Positions 34,022-42,489 of a stretch of 64,000 nucleotides of DNA are shown here, piece after piece. The notes below the pieces were generated by a model. It was not told the origin of the DNA, ran no database searches, and was given only the letters and a program-made list of their open reading frames with translations. Position 1 is the stretch's first letter, and every line of letters begins with the position of its first letter. Source of the stretch: Bradyrhizobium sp. WD16 (GTDB lineage Bacteria; Pseudomonadota; Alphaproteobacteria; Rhizobiales; Xanthobacteraceae); the NCBI RefSeq assembly GCF_024181725.1, contig NZ_CP028908.1, forward strand, positions 62,001-126,000. The letters run 5' to 3'. The position numbers and the translations under genes are program-made.

Positions 34022-36304
34022 TTAGATGCCCAGCGAGGCGACCAGAGGCTTGCGTTTCTGAACGCAGACAGCCGCTTCGTAAGGAAGGTCCCACCTTTCC
34101 GTACACCGCGCGAAAAGAACAACAGCCCGGCCTCCACTGGCATCGAGAGCCTGATTGGCAAGTTGCTCCAGTGATTGCTTAAGTTGGGGTCGGAGCTGCT
34201 CAGGAAAGACATAAAACCCGACACGTGCTTTGTGCTCTTGTGACGGCTGGATCTGCATGGAACTGACATATTCCGGGTCGCGATAGTTCTTCCGGACCAT
34301 GGTGCGCAATTTGTCGAGTGAGCGCTCTATGCGGCGCTGCTCCGAAGGATTTGCCGCGCCGAGCAAGTGAATGCCGACGGTTGTCCAACCCATGGGCCGC
34401 TTCTCATTCAGCCGATCGATGATCTGCGTGAAGAGAGGACTCAGCATTGCCTTAGGCTTTGGTGCGGTAATCCCGGCATTCAGGGCGTTGTAGTAGCGGT
34501 CGATAGGGCCGGACAGGCCTGCAACATTGAAAAGCAGGTCTTTGTCCGGAAGAACGAAGTTGAAGCCGTTATCAAGATAGATACCGAGATAGTCCAGCTC
34601 GTCGCCGAGCAGATGATGGGCCTTCTGGAAATAGTTACGCTCGTTCAAGTAGTGCAACAGCAGGAGCGGCTTATCGAGAATGTCGACGATGCAGAGAAGA
34701 TCGGCAATCAGCAGCGTCGGTGCGAGCTCGTGATCCTCCGGCACCCAGCCGACCTTTTTGAATTCGGCTTCAGCCGAGCTGAGCACCGAAAGATCGTCGA
34801 GCGTAACGGACAGCCGTATAACCCGGTCGACTGACGCCGGATCAATCCCTAATCCCGCTGTAATGGCGACTGACTCTTGATCTCCCGCTTGCGCCCTAGC
34901 AATCACGTTGGCAAGTCGCTCCGACTGTATCGAAGGATCGAGAACCATCTCCTGGATATGACGTTTGACGCGGGCGGGTGCTCCACGCAGGCCTTCTGGT
35001 GTTAGCCGGTTTGCCTTCGCCTCTGCGGCAATCACGGTCCGATCGATAACGACCAGGACGTCCGTCTCGAAGCCCTGATCGCCAAGTTTCCAGGTGGCGC
35101 CGGGCGTTATCTTCGCGCCCGGAAGCGCAGATCGCAAGGTCGTTTCGAGTTTCTCCTGGAGATATGAGGAGCGTGTTTTTTCCACGGCCTTCTTGAGCCC
35201 CGCAGCGCGTGCGAGCCGCTCCATGATGCGATGGATATGGCTGAACACGGCCATGGGAATCGGCAGGAAGAAGCGATCTTCGAGATCAATTGCCGGTGTT
35301 TCCCAGACAGGATTTCCGAGAAACAGATACTCGGTCTTGGCTTCCGAAAGAGAACCCGGTTTAAGCGAAATGGCCCGCAAGATTTTTTCGACCACTTGCG
35401 GCGAGCGGCCAGACAATTGTGCGAGGCCGTCGGGTGTAAATGTGCCGAATTCGGCGATCCGCAGGTCGTAGTGAGACATCACGAACGCCTTGGCGCTGTC
35501 CAGGTCAATCCCCGGCATGGCCGCAAGCATCTTCTCCGGATCTCCAACGAGACCCGGCACATTTTGAAAGTAGAGCCGGAAGATCTGCCGGGGATTTCGT
35601 CCTCGAAGAACCCGGCGAAACCGTCCCCAATGTTCCGTTTGCCGCCGTTCGTACTCACGCAGGGCGCAATGCATCACCTCGATCAGGTCCGTACAACTGA
35701 ACCCATGATGCGCGACAAAAGAGGCATCGAGCGCCCCATAGAGCTCTTTCGAAATCTGGATGACGGAGAGAAAGTGCGCCCAGTTGCGCACCGCCATCGT
35801 GTGAAGGCGAATGCGCTCCTGTAATTCGAGAACAGCCAGCTCTTGCGGGTCGGATATTTTCTGGCCGTCGAGCGTTCGCTCCAAAAAGAAAGTATCTGAC
35901 AGCTTCGGCATGCTGTCGAAGACGGTCTGCATGACGTGCGGGCGCACGGGAGCCGGTCCCCACTGGTCCAGGGGAATGGACAGAACAATTGCCTGAAGAA
36001 GCTCGGCGTGGTGTTGCAGGACGTCGGCGACGGGCTTGCCCCTGGAGCTGTCCTCAGACCCAAATGTCAGAAGCCCGTACCCGGCGTAGCAGGCGAGGAT
36101 TCCAACAGGGTCATGGTGGCAAAGCTGGTCTTTGACGAGCTCGAGTGTCTTGGGAAACTCGGCCACCGCAGCCAAGGCCGCTTCCGTCATGGCGGCTTTG
36201 AGCTTCGGATAATGTTCCTCGGGTACAGAAAATGTGTCGAACCTGATTTTGGAACGTTCTTCCTTGCGTTTGCCTGCCTTGTGCCGCCGATTTCGTTTGC
36301 TCAT
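34022..36304 (-). CDS. PD-(D/E)XK nuclease-like protein of unknown function (760 aa)
   Basis: A large soluble protein with a basic N-terminus (SKRNRRHKAGKRKEE). Helical regions fill residues about 30-330, including FTPDGLAQLSGRSPQVV. Near 383-430 there is a restriction-endonuclease fold signature: helix YLQEKLETTLRSALPG, then FETDVLVVIDRTVIAAEAK with Asp415, Glu428 and Lys430 placed like PD-(D/E)XK. About 330 residues follow with no recognised domain. The gene is last of a minus-strand operon, 3 bp after an 84-aa gene. Accessory location beside transposases and toxin remnants suggests a defence or mobile-element role; this is inference. Codon use is less GC-biased than core genes. Confidence 0.7.
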   Translation of the reverse strand: MSKRNRRHKAGKRKEERSKIRFDTFSVPEEHYPKLKAAMTEAALAAVAEFPKTLELVKDQLCHHDPVGILACYAGYGLLTFGSEDSSRGKPVADVLQHHAELLQAIVLSIPLDQWGPAPVRPHVMQTVFDSMPKLSDTFFLERTLDGQKISDPQELAVLELQERIRLHTMAVRNWAHFLSVIQISKELYGALDASFVAHHGFSCTDLIEVMHCALREYERRQTEHWGRFRRVLRGRNPRQIFRLYFQNVPGLVGDPEKMLAAMPGIDLDSAKAFVMSHYDLRIAEFGTFTPDGLAQLSGRSPQVVEKILRAISLKPGSLSEAKTEYLFLGNPVWETPAIDLEDRFFLPIPMAVFSHIHRIMERLARAAGLKKAVEKTRSSYLQEKLETTLRSALPGAKITPGATWKLGDQGFETDVLVVIDRTVIAAEAKANRLTPEGLRGAPARVKRHIQEMVLDPSIQSERLANVIARAQAGDQESVAITAGLGIDPASVDRVIRLSVTLDDLSVLSSAEAEFKKVGWVPEDHELAPTLLIADLLCIVDILDKPLLLLHYLNERNYFQKAHHLLGDELDYLGIYLDNGFNFVLPDKDLLFNVAGLSGPIDRYYNALNAGITAPKPKAMLSPLFTQIIDRLNEKRPMGWTTVGIHLLGAANPSEQRRIERSLDKLRTMVRKNYRDPEYVSSMQIQPSQEHKARVGFYVFPEQLRPQLKQSLEQLANQALDASGGRAVVLFARCTERWDLPYEAAVCVQKRKPLVASLGI

Positions 36305-36307
36305 GCG

Positions 36308-36562
36308 CTACCTTAGCAACAAGCGGACTCGCGGAATATCGCCATGCTTGCGATTTCCGCCAATCGACTGCGGCCTATTCCAGAAAAATTCGCGATTGCC
36401 GGTAGCGGCTTCGGCGTACTGATCGATGGCAATGATGATGGCCTGCACATGATGGTAGCACCATCCCTCATGGACGCCGATGCGCCTGACTTCCGCCAGT
36501 ACTTTGAGAAATGGAGGCTGGTCGGTGCTGTCGGTGAAATACTTCAGTTCACGCATCACCAT
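36308..36562 (-). CDS. Hypothetical protein, 84 aa (nuclease operon)
   Basis: MVMRELKYFTDSTDQPPFLK... an 84-residue protein with HEGWCYHHVQAIIIAIDQYA in the middle. It overlaps the preceding 77-aa gene by 7 bp and ends 3 bp before the 760-aa nuclease-like gene, so all three are co-translated. The His/Cys-rich CYHH could bind metal, but this is a guess. No family recognised. Confidence 0.65.
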   Translation of the reverse strand: MVMRELKYFTDSTDQPPFLKVLAEVRRIGVHEGWCYHHVQAIIIAIDQYAEAATGNREFFWNRPQSIGGNRKHGDIPRVRLLLR

Positions 36563-36789
36563 CTCCGACCACCCAGCACCTTGCCCTTGACCGGCCCCGG
36601 CTGAAGCTTCTTCAGGGCGTCGCGTTGAGCGCAGAGATTTTCGATTTTGGCCTGCATGCGCGCGAGCAGCGCCTCGGCTGACGCCGTGGCAACACCGGCC
36701 CGCTGAAGCAGAAGGATCTCCCTGCGCTGCCGACCGACCTGCGAGCGCATGCGCTCGATTTCACCCCGGATGAAGTCAATGTCCGGCAT
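36556..36789 (-). CDS. Hypothetical coiled-coil protein, 77 aa (nuclease operon)
   Basis: The first gene of the three-gene minus-strand operon. Residues 5-60 (DFIRGEIERMRSQVGRQRRE ... ALLARMQAKIENLCAQRDAL) form a continuous amphipathic helix typical of a coiled coil, and the C-terminus is basic (GKVLGGRRW). Similar short proteins occur in rhizobial islands in my memory. It may scaffold or regulate the products of the two genes downstream. Confidence 0.65.
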   Translation of the reverse strand: MPDIDFIRGEIERMRSQVGRQRREILLLQRAGVATASAEALLARMQAKIENLCAQRDALKKLQPGPVKGKVLGGRRW

Positions 36790-36879
36790 GTCCCGCTTCT
36801 CAAACCTGGAATAAAGTCATGAGAACAAAAACGGAACATAAAATCAAGTTAAACGTTGGGAGAAGCAGCGGAGGCAGAA

Positions 36880-37077
36880 ATGGCCAACAACAACACCGAG
36901 AAAGACCCCGAGGACTGGGTTTCCGGGGATGATCCGATGACCGGGGCACAAGCCTCATACCTGAAGACCCTCAGCGAACAGGCCCATAAGCCCGATCCGA
37001 CGGGGAAGAAACTCACCAAGGCCGAGGCATCCGAGCTGATCGACCGGCTCCGCGAAGAAGCCGGTCTGGAAAAGTAG
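36880..37077 (+). CDS. DUF3072 family protein
   Basis: A 65-aa protein, MANNNTEKDPEDWVSGDDPM, then TGAQASYLKTLSEQA and KKLTKAEASELIDRLRE, the whole DUF3072 pattern. The start at 36880 follows CGGAGGCAGAA; an upstream ATG at 36856 adds eight residues without a better site. It is divergent from the nuclease operon. Function unknown; the second half looks like a SAP- or helix-hairpin-type DNA-binding fold. Confidence 0.85.
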   Translation: MANNNTEKDPEDWVSGDDPMTGAQASYLKTLSEQAHKPDPTGKKLTKAEASELIDRLREEAGLEK

Positions 37078-37282
37078 CCGCATCGTCCACAGACGCTGGG
37101 AACAGGTGGACAAGCCGAAGCTCCTCCATTTGCGAATCCCTGCCTTGTGGTAGCCCGCCGGAACGGGAGGCGGGCTATCCGGATTCGTCCCGCGTGGTAG
37201 GAGCGATCCGATGCCATTACGGTGACATTGCACTCAATAGCACCAATATTCATTTGGTTGCGGGTTCAAAAGGTTCCTGAAA

Positions 37283-37319
37283 TAAAAAGCCCCTGAAATC
37301 TTCACGATTTCAAGGGCTT
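37283..37319 (-). terminator. Rho-independent terminator downstream of tRNA-fMet remnant
   Basis: On the minus strand, AAGCCCTTGAAATC / GATTTCAGGGGCTT with one mismatch and a 5-nt loop, then TTTTTATT. It lies just after the 3' end of the tRNA fragment, so it is the original tRNA terminator. Confidence 0.8.
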
Positions 37320-37328
37320 AAATTTACC

Positions 37329-37381
37329 TGGTTGCGGGGATAGGATTTGAACCTACGACCTTCAGATTATGAGCCTGACGA
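37329..37381 (-). pseudogene. 3' fragment of initiator tRNA-fMet (attachment-site remnant)
   Basis: The minus strand reads TCGTCAGGCTCATAATCTGA, then AGGTCGTAGGTTCAAATCCT and ATCCCCGCAACCA: anticodon arm with CAT, T arm, acceptor 3' strand and CCA of initiator tRNA-Met. The 5' half (acceptor 5' strand and D arm) is missing; sequence beyond 37381 is unrelated. Such 3' tRNA pieces are typical attachment-site copies left by tyrosine-recombinase islands. Confidence 0.75.
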
Positions 37382-37442
37382 TCCAGATGGATGCAGCCAC
37401 TCGCAATGGCTGCAAATCGCCGCGGTCACCAACCGACTCGTT

Positions 37443-37731
37443 CTTATAGCGTGATCGACTCGTTCTTAAAGTGTCGGCATAGGCTGTTGCGCCACGAGCC
37501 GTCCCCAGATGGCGTAGCGCTTGGGCCAGAAACCTTCGCCCTCGTCGTAGAAGCGCTGCGCCTCCCGGTTCACCACAACCCCGAGCGAAACACAGTCGAT
37601 GCGGGTGCAGATGCCGCCGTCGTAGAGCGGCGCGCGGGCATCGATCGCGACGCAATGAGCCTGCGTCGGGTCGCCGATCGCGTCGGCACCGGCGTCCAGC
37701 ATGAACTTCAGCAGCACACCCCGACTCCCGA
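37443..37731 (-). pseudogene. FAD-dependent tricarballylate dehydrogenase (TcuA) fragment
   Basis: The minus-strand frame carries QAHCVAIDARAPLYDGGICT then RIDCVSLGVVVNREAQRFYD and WPKRYAIWGRLVAQQP, a well-conserved internal stretch of TcuA-type flavoproteins. It lacks the FAD-binding N-terminus (cut by the IS5 element at 37738) and the C-terminal part, replaced by MPTL-stop. Not functional. Confidence 0.75.
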
Positions 37732-37737
37732 GCTAGA

Positions 37738-38582
37738 GCCTGTCCTCAATTAGAGGATTCCCAAGCAGATTATCGCATGATTCATAGGCGGTCAGCTGAT
37801 TCGGAGCTGACCAAATGCGCCGCTACGCCCTTCGGGACGATCAATGGGATAGGATCAAGGATATTTTGCCCGGACGTGAAGGGCATGTAGGGGTCACGGC
37901 CAAAGACAATCGGCTGTTTGTAGAAGCGGTGATCTACCGCTATCGAGCCGGGATCCCTTGGCGAGATTTGCCCGAACGCTTCGGCGATCCGATCAAGATA
38001 CATACGCGTTTTTCGCGCTGGACGAAGAGCGGGGTGTGGAAGAAGCTGTTTAAGATGCTGGCGAGCGATGCCGACAATGAGTACGCGATGATCGACAGCA
38101 CGATCGTGCGGGCGCATCAGCACAGTGCCGGCGCACAAAAAAAGACGGCGAAAACCAAGCTATCGGGCGCAGCAAAGGCGGGCTGAGCACCAAGATCCAT
38201 GCGCTTGTCGATGCCCTGGGCAATCCGCTGGACTTCATCCTGACGCCCGGCCAAGCCCATGATCTGGAGGGCGCCGATGCACTGCTGCCCGACATGGCGG
38301 CCGACGCCTTATTGGCAGACAAGGCCTTCGACGCCGACGAACGGGTGATTGCCCCGTTGCTGGCACGGGGAAAGTCGGTCGTGATCCCGCCCAGGCGCCA
38401 CCGGCAGCTCCAGCGCGATTTCGACAAGCACGCCTATAAGGCACGCCATCTCATCGAGAATTTCTTCTGCAAGCTCAAGCAATACCGCGCCATCGCTACC
38501 CGCTACGACAAAACCGCCAGAAATTTCCTCGCCGCAATCCACCTCGCGGCGGTTATCATCTGGCTCAATTGAGGACAGGCCT
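37738..38582 (+). mobile_element. IS5-family insertion sequence
   Basis: Terminal inverted repeats GCCTGTCCTCAATT at 37738 and its complement ending 38582 enclose a two-frame transposase. A CTAG lies directly before the left end (37733-37736), but the right flank is CTTA, so I cannot show a clean target duplication. The element has cut the tricarballylate dehydrogenase fragment. Confidence 0.88.
37815..38572 (+). CDS. IS5-family transposase, expressed by -1 frameshift
   Basis: The first frame (37815-38186) encodes MRRYALRDDQWDRIKDILPG and contains AMIDSTIVRAHQH, with the first catalytic Asp. At an A7-G slippery run (38137-38143) a shift by -1 leads to GGLSTKIHALVDALGNPLDF, LLADKAFDADERVIAP (second Asp) and the end HLIENFFCKLKQYRAIATRY, with the catalytic Glu. 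Programmed frameshifting on such a run is usual in the IS427-type elements. The joint product would be about 252 residues and looks intact. Confidence 0.88.
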
Positions 38583-38627
38583 TAATGCCGGGAGGTCGAA
38601 TCTTCTCAATGAGTTAGGTATTTGCTG

Positions 38628-38702
38628 GCTGGGGCGGGAGGGTTCGAACCTCCGCATGGTGGAATCAAAATCCACTGCCTTACCACTTGGCGACGCCCCA
38701 AT
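38628..38702 (-). tRNA. tRNA-Gln (TTG)
   Basis: The minus strand begins TGGGGCGTCGCCAAGTGGTA and ends CCTCCCGCCCCAGCCA. Acceptor 7 bp, D arm GCC/GGC, anticodon arm GTGGA-TTTTGAT-TCCAC with anticodon TTG, T arm GGAGG-TTCGAAC-CCTCC, and an encoded CCA. All stems pair. Confidence 0.97.
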
Positions 38703-39265
38703 GGCCCGGAGGCGGCGGGGCAGTGCCGCGCGGGGTCTCTCAGGCTGCGCCGGTGTATCGTGCAAGGTGGGCGATTTCAAGCGCGCCGGCCCGGCAAGGC
38801 CCTTGGCTGTTATGCCCCCTGGGCCAGCCAAGGGGCGGAAAAACCGGCGGATTTGGCATCGGGGATCGGCATCCCGCGCGCTCCCCCGCCATTCCCCGCC
38901 GTGGAGGGCTCCCGCCCCTGAAGATCGGCTCGGCCGGGAGCGGGCCCGCCGATCCGGCTGCCATTGTTCGAGGGCCGGAGCAGAAGTCCGGCGGGCCACC
39001 CGGCTCCGCCGCCCCGTCGCCGCCCGCGCCCCCATCCGGTCCACGCTCCTGCCGCCTTCCCCGCGCCCGCCGCCCCGCGACCAAGGGCCGGGCGCTTTGT
39101 GTCACCCTGGCGGATGATTTCGCCGCCTGACCTCTATATAGCAGGCGCCATCACGGGCTCGCCCGGCCGTGGCCCGGCCGGACCGGACAAGGTCCGGACC
39201 CGATCGCCGCCGGGCCGGCGCCGCAACGACGCCGACGCTTCAATGAATTCGAGGAGGACACCCCC
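38703..39265. other. Gene-free GC-rich stretch
   Basis: Between tRNA-Gln and the acyl-CoA dehydrogenase I see no credible gene. Open frames here come from very high GC content. A purine-rich ribosome site (GAGGAGGAC at 39250-39258) at the end belongs to the next gene. Confidence 0.5.
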
Positions 39266-41038
39266 ATGACCTATCGCGCGCCCATCCAGGACATGCTGCT
39301 CGCGCTCAACCATGGCGCCGGCCTGCTGGACGCGGTCAAGGCGGGCCATCTCGGCGATTATGACGCCGAGATGAGCGCGGCGATCATCGAGGAGGCCGGC
39401 CGCTTCGCCTCCGATGTGCTGGCGCCGCTCAACAAGGTCGGCGACCAGAACGGCGTCAAGCTCGAGGCCGGCGAGGTCACCACCGCGCCGGGCTGGCCCG
39501 ACGCCTACAAGCGCTGGACGGAAGGCGGCTGGAACGCGGTCGCCGCCAGCGAGGCATGGGGCGGCCAGGGCCTGCCCACCGCCATCAACGCCGCCTGCAC
39601 CGAGATCTGGAGCGCCTCGAACATGGCCTTCGGCCTGTGCCCGCTGCTCACCGCCAGCGCCATCGAGGCCCTGGAGGCCCACGGCAGCGAGGCGCTCAAG
39701 AAGCTCTATCTGGCAAAGCTCGTCTCCGGCGAATGGCCGGGCACCATGCAACTCACCGAGCCGCACGCCGGCTCCGACGTCGGCGCGCTGCGCAGCCGCG
39801 CCGAGCGCGCCGGCGACGGCACCTATCGCCTCTCCGGCACCAAGATCTTCATCACCTATGGCGAGCACGACATGAGCGACAACATCGTTCATTTCGTCCT
39901 CGCCCGCCTGCCCGACGCGCCCGCCGGCACCAAGGGCATCTCGCTGTTCCTGGTGCCGAAATTCCTGGTCAACGCCGACGGCTCGCTGGGCGCGCGCAAC
40001 GACATCCATGCGAGCGGCGTCGAGCACAAGCTCGGCATCCACGCCTCGCCGACCTGCACCATGACCATGGGCGACAAGGGCGGCGCCATCGGCTTCCTGA
40101 TCGGCGAGGAAAATCGCGGCATGGCCTGCATGTTCACCATGATGAATCAGGCCCGCCTCGGCGTCGGCCTGCAGGGGGTCGGCATCGCCGACCGCGCCTA
40201 TCAGCAGGCGCTGGCCTATGCGCAGGAGCGGCGCCAGGGCAAGGCGCCGGGCAGCAAGAGCGAGGGCCTCGACCCGATCATCCGCCATCCGGACATCAAG
40301 CGCATGCTGATGCAGATGCGCTCGCTGACCGCCGCGGCCCGCACCATCTGCTATTGCACCGCCGTCGCCCTCGACATCTCCCACCGCGCCGAGGACCCAT
40401 TGGTGCGCGCCACCGCGGCCGCCCGCGCCGCGCTGCTCACCCCGATCGCCAAGGCCTTCTCCACCGACATCGGCAACGAGGTCACCTCGCTCGGCGTCCA
40501 GATCCATGGCGGCATGGGCTTCATCGAGGAGACCGGCGCGGCCCAGCACTATCGCGACGCCCGCATCACCGCGATCTACGAGGGCACCAACGGCATCCAA
40601 TCGATCGATCTCGTCACCCGCAAGCTCGCGGCGCAGGGCGGCGCCGCGGTGTTCGCGCTGATCGAGGAGATGAGCGGGATCGCCGGCGAGGTCGAGCGCT
40701 CCAACAATCCCGCCTTCGGCACCACCGCGCCCAGGCTGCGCGAGGCCATCGCGGCGCTGGAGCGCACCAGCCGCTGGCTGCTGGATCGCCTCGCCTCGGC
40801 TCCCGCCGAGGCGCTGGCCGGCGCCACGCCCTATCTGCGATTGTTCGGCTCGACGCTCGGCGGCTGCCTGCTCGCGAAGGAGGCGCTGGCCGCCGGCTCG
40901 CAAGGGCTCGACGGCCGCTATGCGACGCTGGCGCGGTTCTTCGCCGAGAATGTCACGGTGCAGGCCGGCGCGCTCGCGCGCAGCGTCACCGACGGCGCCG
41001 AGGCGGTCAACGGCGCCGACGCCGTGCTGGTGGCGTGA
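39266..41038 (+). CDS. Acyl-CoA dehydrogenase (long, with C-terminal extension)
   Basis: A 590-aa FAD enzyme that desaturates acyl-CoA thioesters. It belongs to the long DmdC/AcdA-type branch (about 590-600 aa). Signature QLTEPHAGSDVGALRS binds FAD and substrate, and the catalytic Glu lies in ITAIYEGTNGIQSIDL, after IHGGMGFIEETGAAQHYRDA. The last 120 residues form the extra helical domain. GGAGGA precedes the ATG. It is followed by an enoyl-CoA hydratase gene 560 bp on, which fits beta-oxidation. Substrate not predictable. Confidence 0.94.
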   Translation: MTYRAPIQDMLLALNHGAGLLDAVKAGHLGDYDAEMSAAIIEEAGRFASDVLAPLNKVGDQNGVKLEAGEVTTAPGWPDAYKRWTEGGWNAVAASEAWGGQGLPTAINAACTEIWSASNMAFGLCPLLTASAIEALEAHGSEALKKLYLAKLVSGEWPGTMQLTEPHAGSDVGALRSRAERAGDGTYRLSGTKIFITYGEHDMSDNIVHFVLARLPDAPAGTKGISLFLVPKFLVNADGSLGARNDIHASGVEHKLGIHASPTCTMTMGDKGGAIGFLIGEENRGMACMFTMMNQARLGVGLQGVGIADRAYQQALAYAQERRQGKAPGSKSEGLDPIIRHPDIKRMLMQMRSLTAAARTICYCTAVALDISHRAEDPLVRATAAARAALLTPIAKAFSTDIGNEVTSLGVQIHGGMGFIEETGAAQHYRDARITAIYEGTNGIQSIDLVTRKLAAQGGAAVFALIEEMSGIAGEVERSNNPAFGTTAPRLREAIAALERTSRWLLDRLASAPAEALAGATPYLRLFGSTLGGCLLAKEALAAGSQGLDGRYATLARFFAENVTVQAGALARSVTDGAEAVNGADAVLVA

Positions 41039-41101
41039 GCAGAACGAGCTGGGCCTCCGCGTCTTCCCTTGCGGAGGCTCTGTAAAGTCGGGATGCCCGC
41101 G

Positions 41102-41400
41102 ACCGGTCTTCGCCTTCGGCTTCGACCCGGCACACCGGTCTTCGCCTTCGGCTTCGACCCGGCCCAATGGCCGGGCGCGCCGACGCTTCTTAGCGAAGGC
41201 GGGCAAGCGCCGGCATGACGACCGAGTGGGTGGGTGGCGCGCACGGCGCCACTGCACATTCTGCCGTCGTCCGCCGCGAAGGCGGCGGACCCAGTACACC
41301 GTGTGGGCGAGGGAGGGCACAACGTCAACCGCCTCGCGCCATTGCACCGACACGGCGTGCTGGGTCGCCCCGACGAGCCGGGCGATGACGAAGGAGAGCG
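41102..41400. repeat. Short tandem repeat and dispersed GC-rich palindromic repeat (family H)
   Basis: A 32-bp unit (CCGGTCTTCGCCTTCGGCTT...) is repeated twice at 41102-41165. Beyond it, GTCGTCCGCCGCGAAGGCGG then CGGACCCAGTA (41266-41297) and CTGGGTCGCCCCGACGAGCC then GGGCGATGAC (41361-41391) form long inverted pieces. A related copy lies at 45287-45412. The remaining 200 bp up to 41600 hold no recognisable gene. Confidence 0.6.
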
Positions 41401-41601
41401 AGGCGCCGTCGCCGGCCGACGAAGCTCAGCCGCATTGCGCTCCCACCCGCATCCCCCTCGTCCCTGCCCTGCAACGATCATCCCTTCGGCGCGGTTTCGC
41501 CGCGGCGCCAAATGCTCTAGCCTTGGTGCAACAAAGACGCCTGGCGTAACAAGACGCTGGGCAATGCGCCGGGATGCCGCCGGTGGGGACATGACGAGAC
41601 A

Positions 41602-42357
41602 ATGACCGAGCATGTGATCGTTTCGGACGAGGAAATGGTCCGCACCATCAGGTTGCGGCGTCCGCAGAAGAAAAATGCCCTGACCCAGGCGATGTATGGC
41701 GCCATGAGCCATGCCATCGACACCGCCCAGAACAATCCGGATATCCGCTGCCTGATCATCACCGGCGGATCGGGCGTCTTCACCGCCGGCAACGACGTCC
41801 ATGATTACGTGGCAGCGACGCCCGACAAGACCGAGCGGCCGAGCAATGCATTAAAGTTCCTGCATTCGCTGGTGCAGAACATCAAGCCGATCATCGCCGC
41901 GGTCGACGGCATCGCGGTGGGCATGGGCACGGTGATGCTGCTCCACTGCGACTATGTCCTCGCCAGCACCAGCGCGCGCTTCTCCACCCCGTTCATCAAT
42001 TTCGCCGTGGTGCCCGAAGGCGCCTCGAGCCTGCTGATGCCGCTCAACATGGGCTATCAGCGGGCCTTCGCCATGCTCGCCATGGGCCGCAGCCTCGACG
42101 CCGAAGAGGCCCGCACCGCCGGCTTCGTCAACGAGGTGGTGGCGGCGGGCCACGCCGAGGTCGAGGCCCGCAAGGCGGCGCGCGAGATCTGCGCGCTGTC
42201 GCCGGAAGCGGTGGCGATCACCCGCAAGCTGCTGCGCCTGCCGCCCGACGAGATGATGCGGCGCATCGAACTGGAGGGCCACCTGTTCGGCGAGCGGATG
42301 CGCTCGCCCGAGGCCATCGCCGCCTTCGACGCCTTTCTCGCCCGCGAAAAACATTGA
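41602..42357 (+). CDS. Enoyl-CoA hydratase/isomerase family protein
   Basis: A 251-aa crotonase-fold enzyme acting on enoyl-CoA. The two oxyanion-hole segments are GVFTAGNDVHDY and VDGIAVGMGTVMLLHCDYVL, and a Glu stands in the catalytic place in FAVVPEGASSLLMP. The usual first catalytic Glu (near residue 105) is less clear, so the reaction may be isomerase-like. It pairs with the upstream acyl-CoA dehydrogenase in fatty-acid or related degradation. The next gene (histone-deacetylase-like) follows in the same direction. Confidence 0.9.
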   Translation: MTEHVIVSDEEMVRTIRLRRPQKKNALTQAMYGAMSHAIDTAQNNPDIRCLIITGGSGVFTAGNDVHDYVAATPDKTERPSNALKFLHSLVQNIKPIIAAVDGIAVGMGTVMLLHCDYVLASTSARFSTPFINFAVVPEGASSLLMPLNMGYQRAFAMLAMGRSLDAEEARTAGFVNEVVAAGHAEVEARKAAREICALSPEAVAITRKLLRLPPDEMMRRIELEGHLFGERMRSPEAIAAFDAFLAREKH

Positions 42358-42489
42358 CTTGAGAACCACATTGACCGCCCCTGCCGTCCGGCAGGATAAT
42401 TCAGCGGCGCGCCGGGCCATCGTCCGATCCGGCATTCCGAACCGGACACGACGGCTGACGGCGGAAGAGCCGAGGGAACACGAACGCTG

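Noticed and set aside
37329-37381. Functional tRNA-Met
   Set aside because: Only the anticodon arm, T arm and acceptor 3' strand are present; the 5' half is missing.
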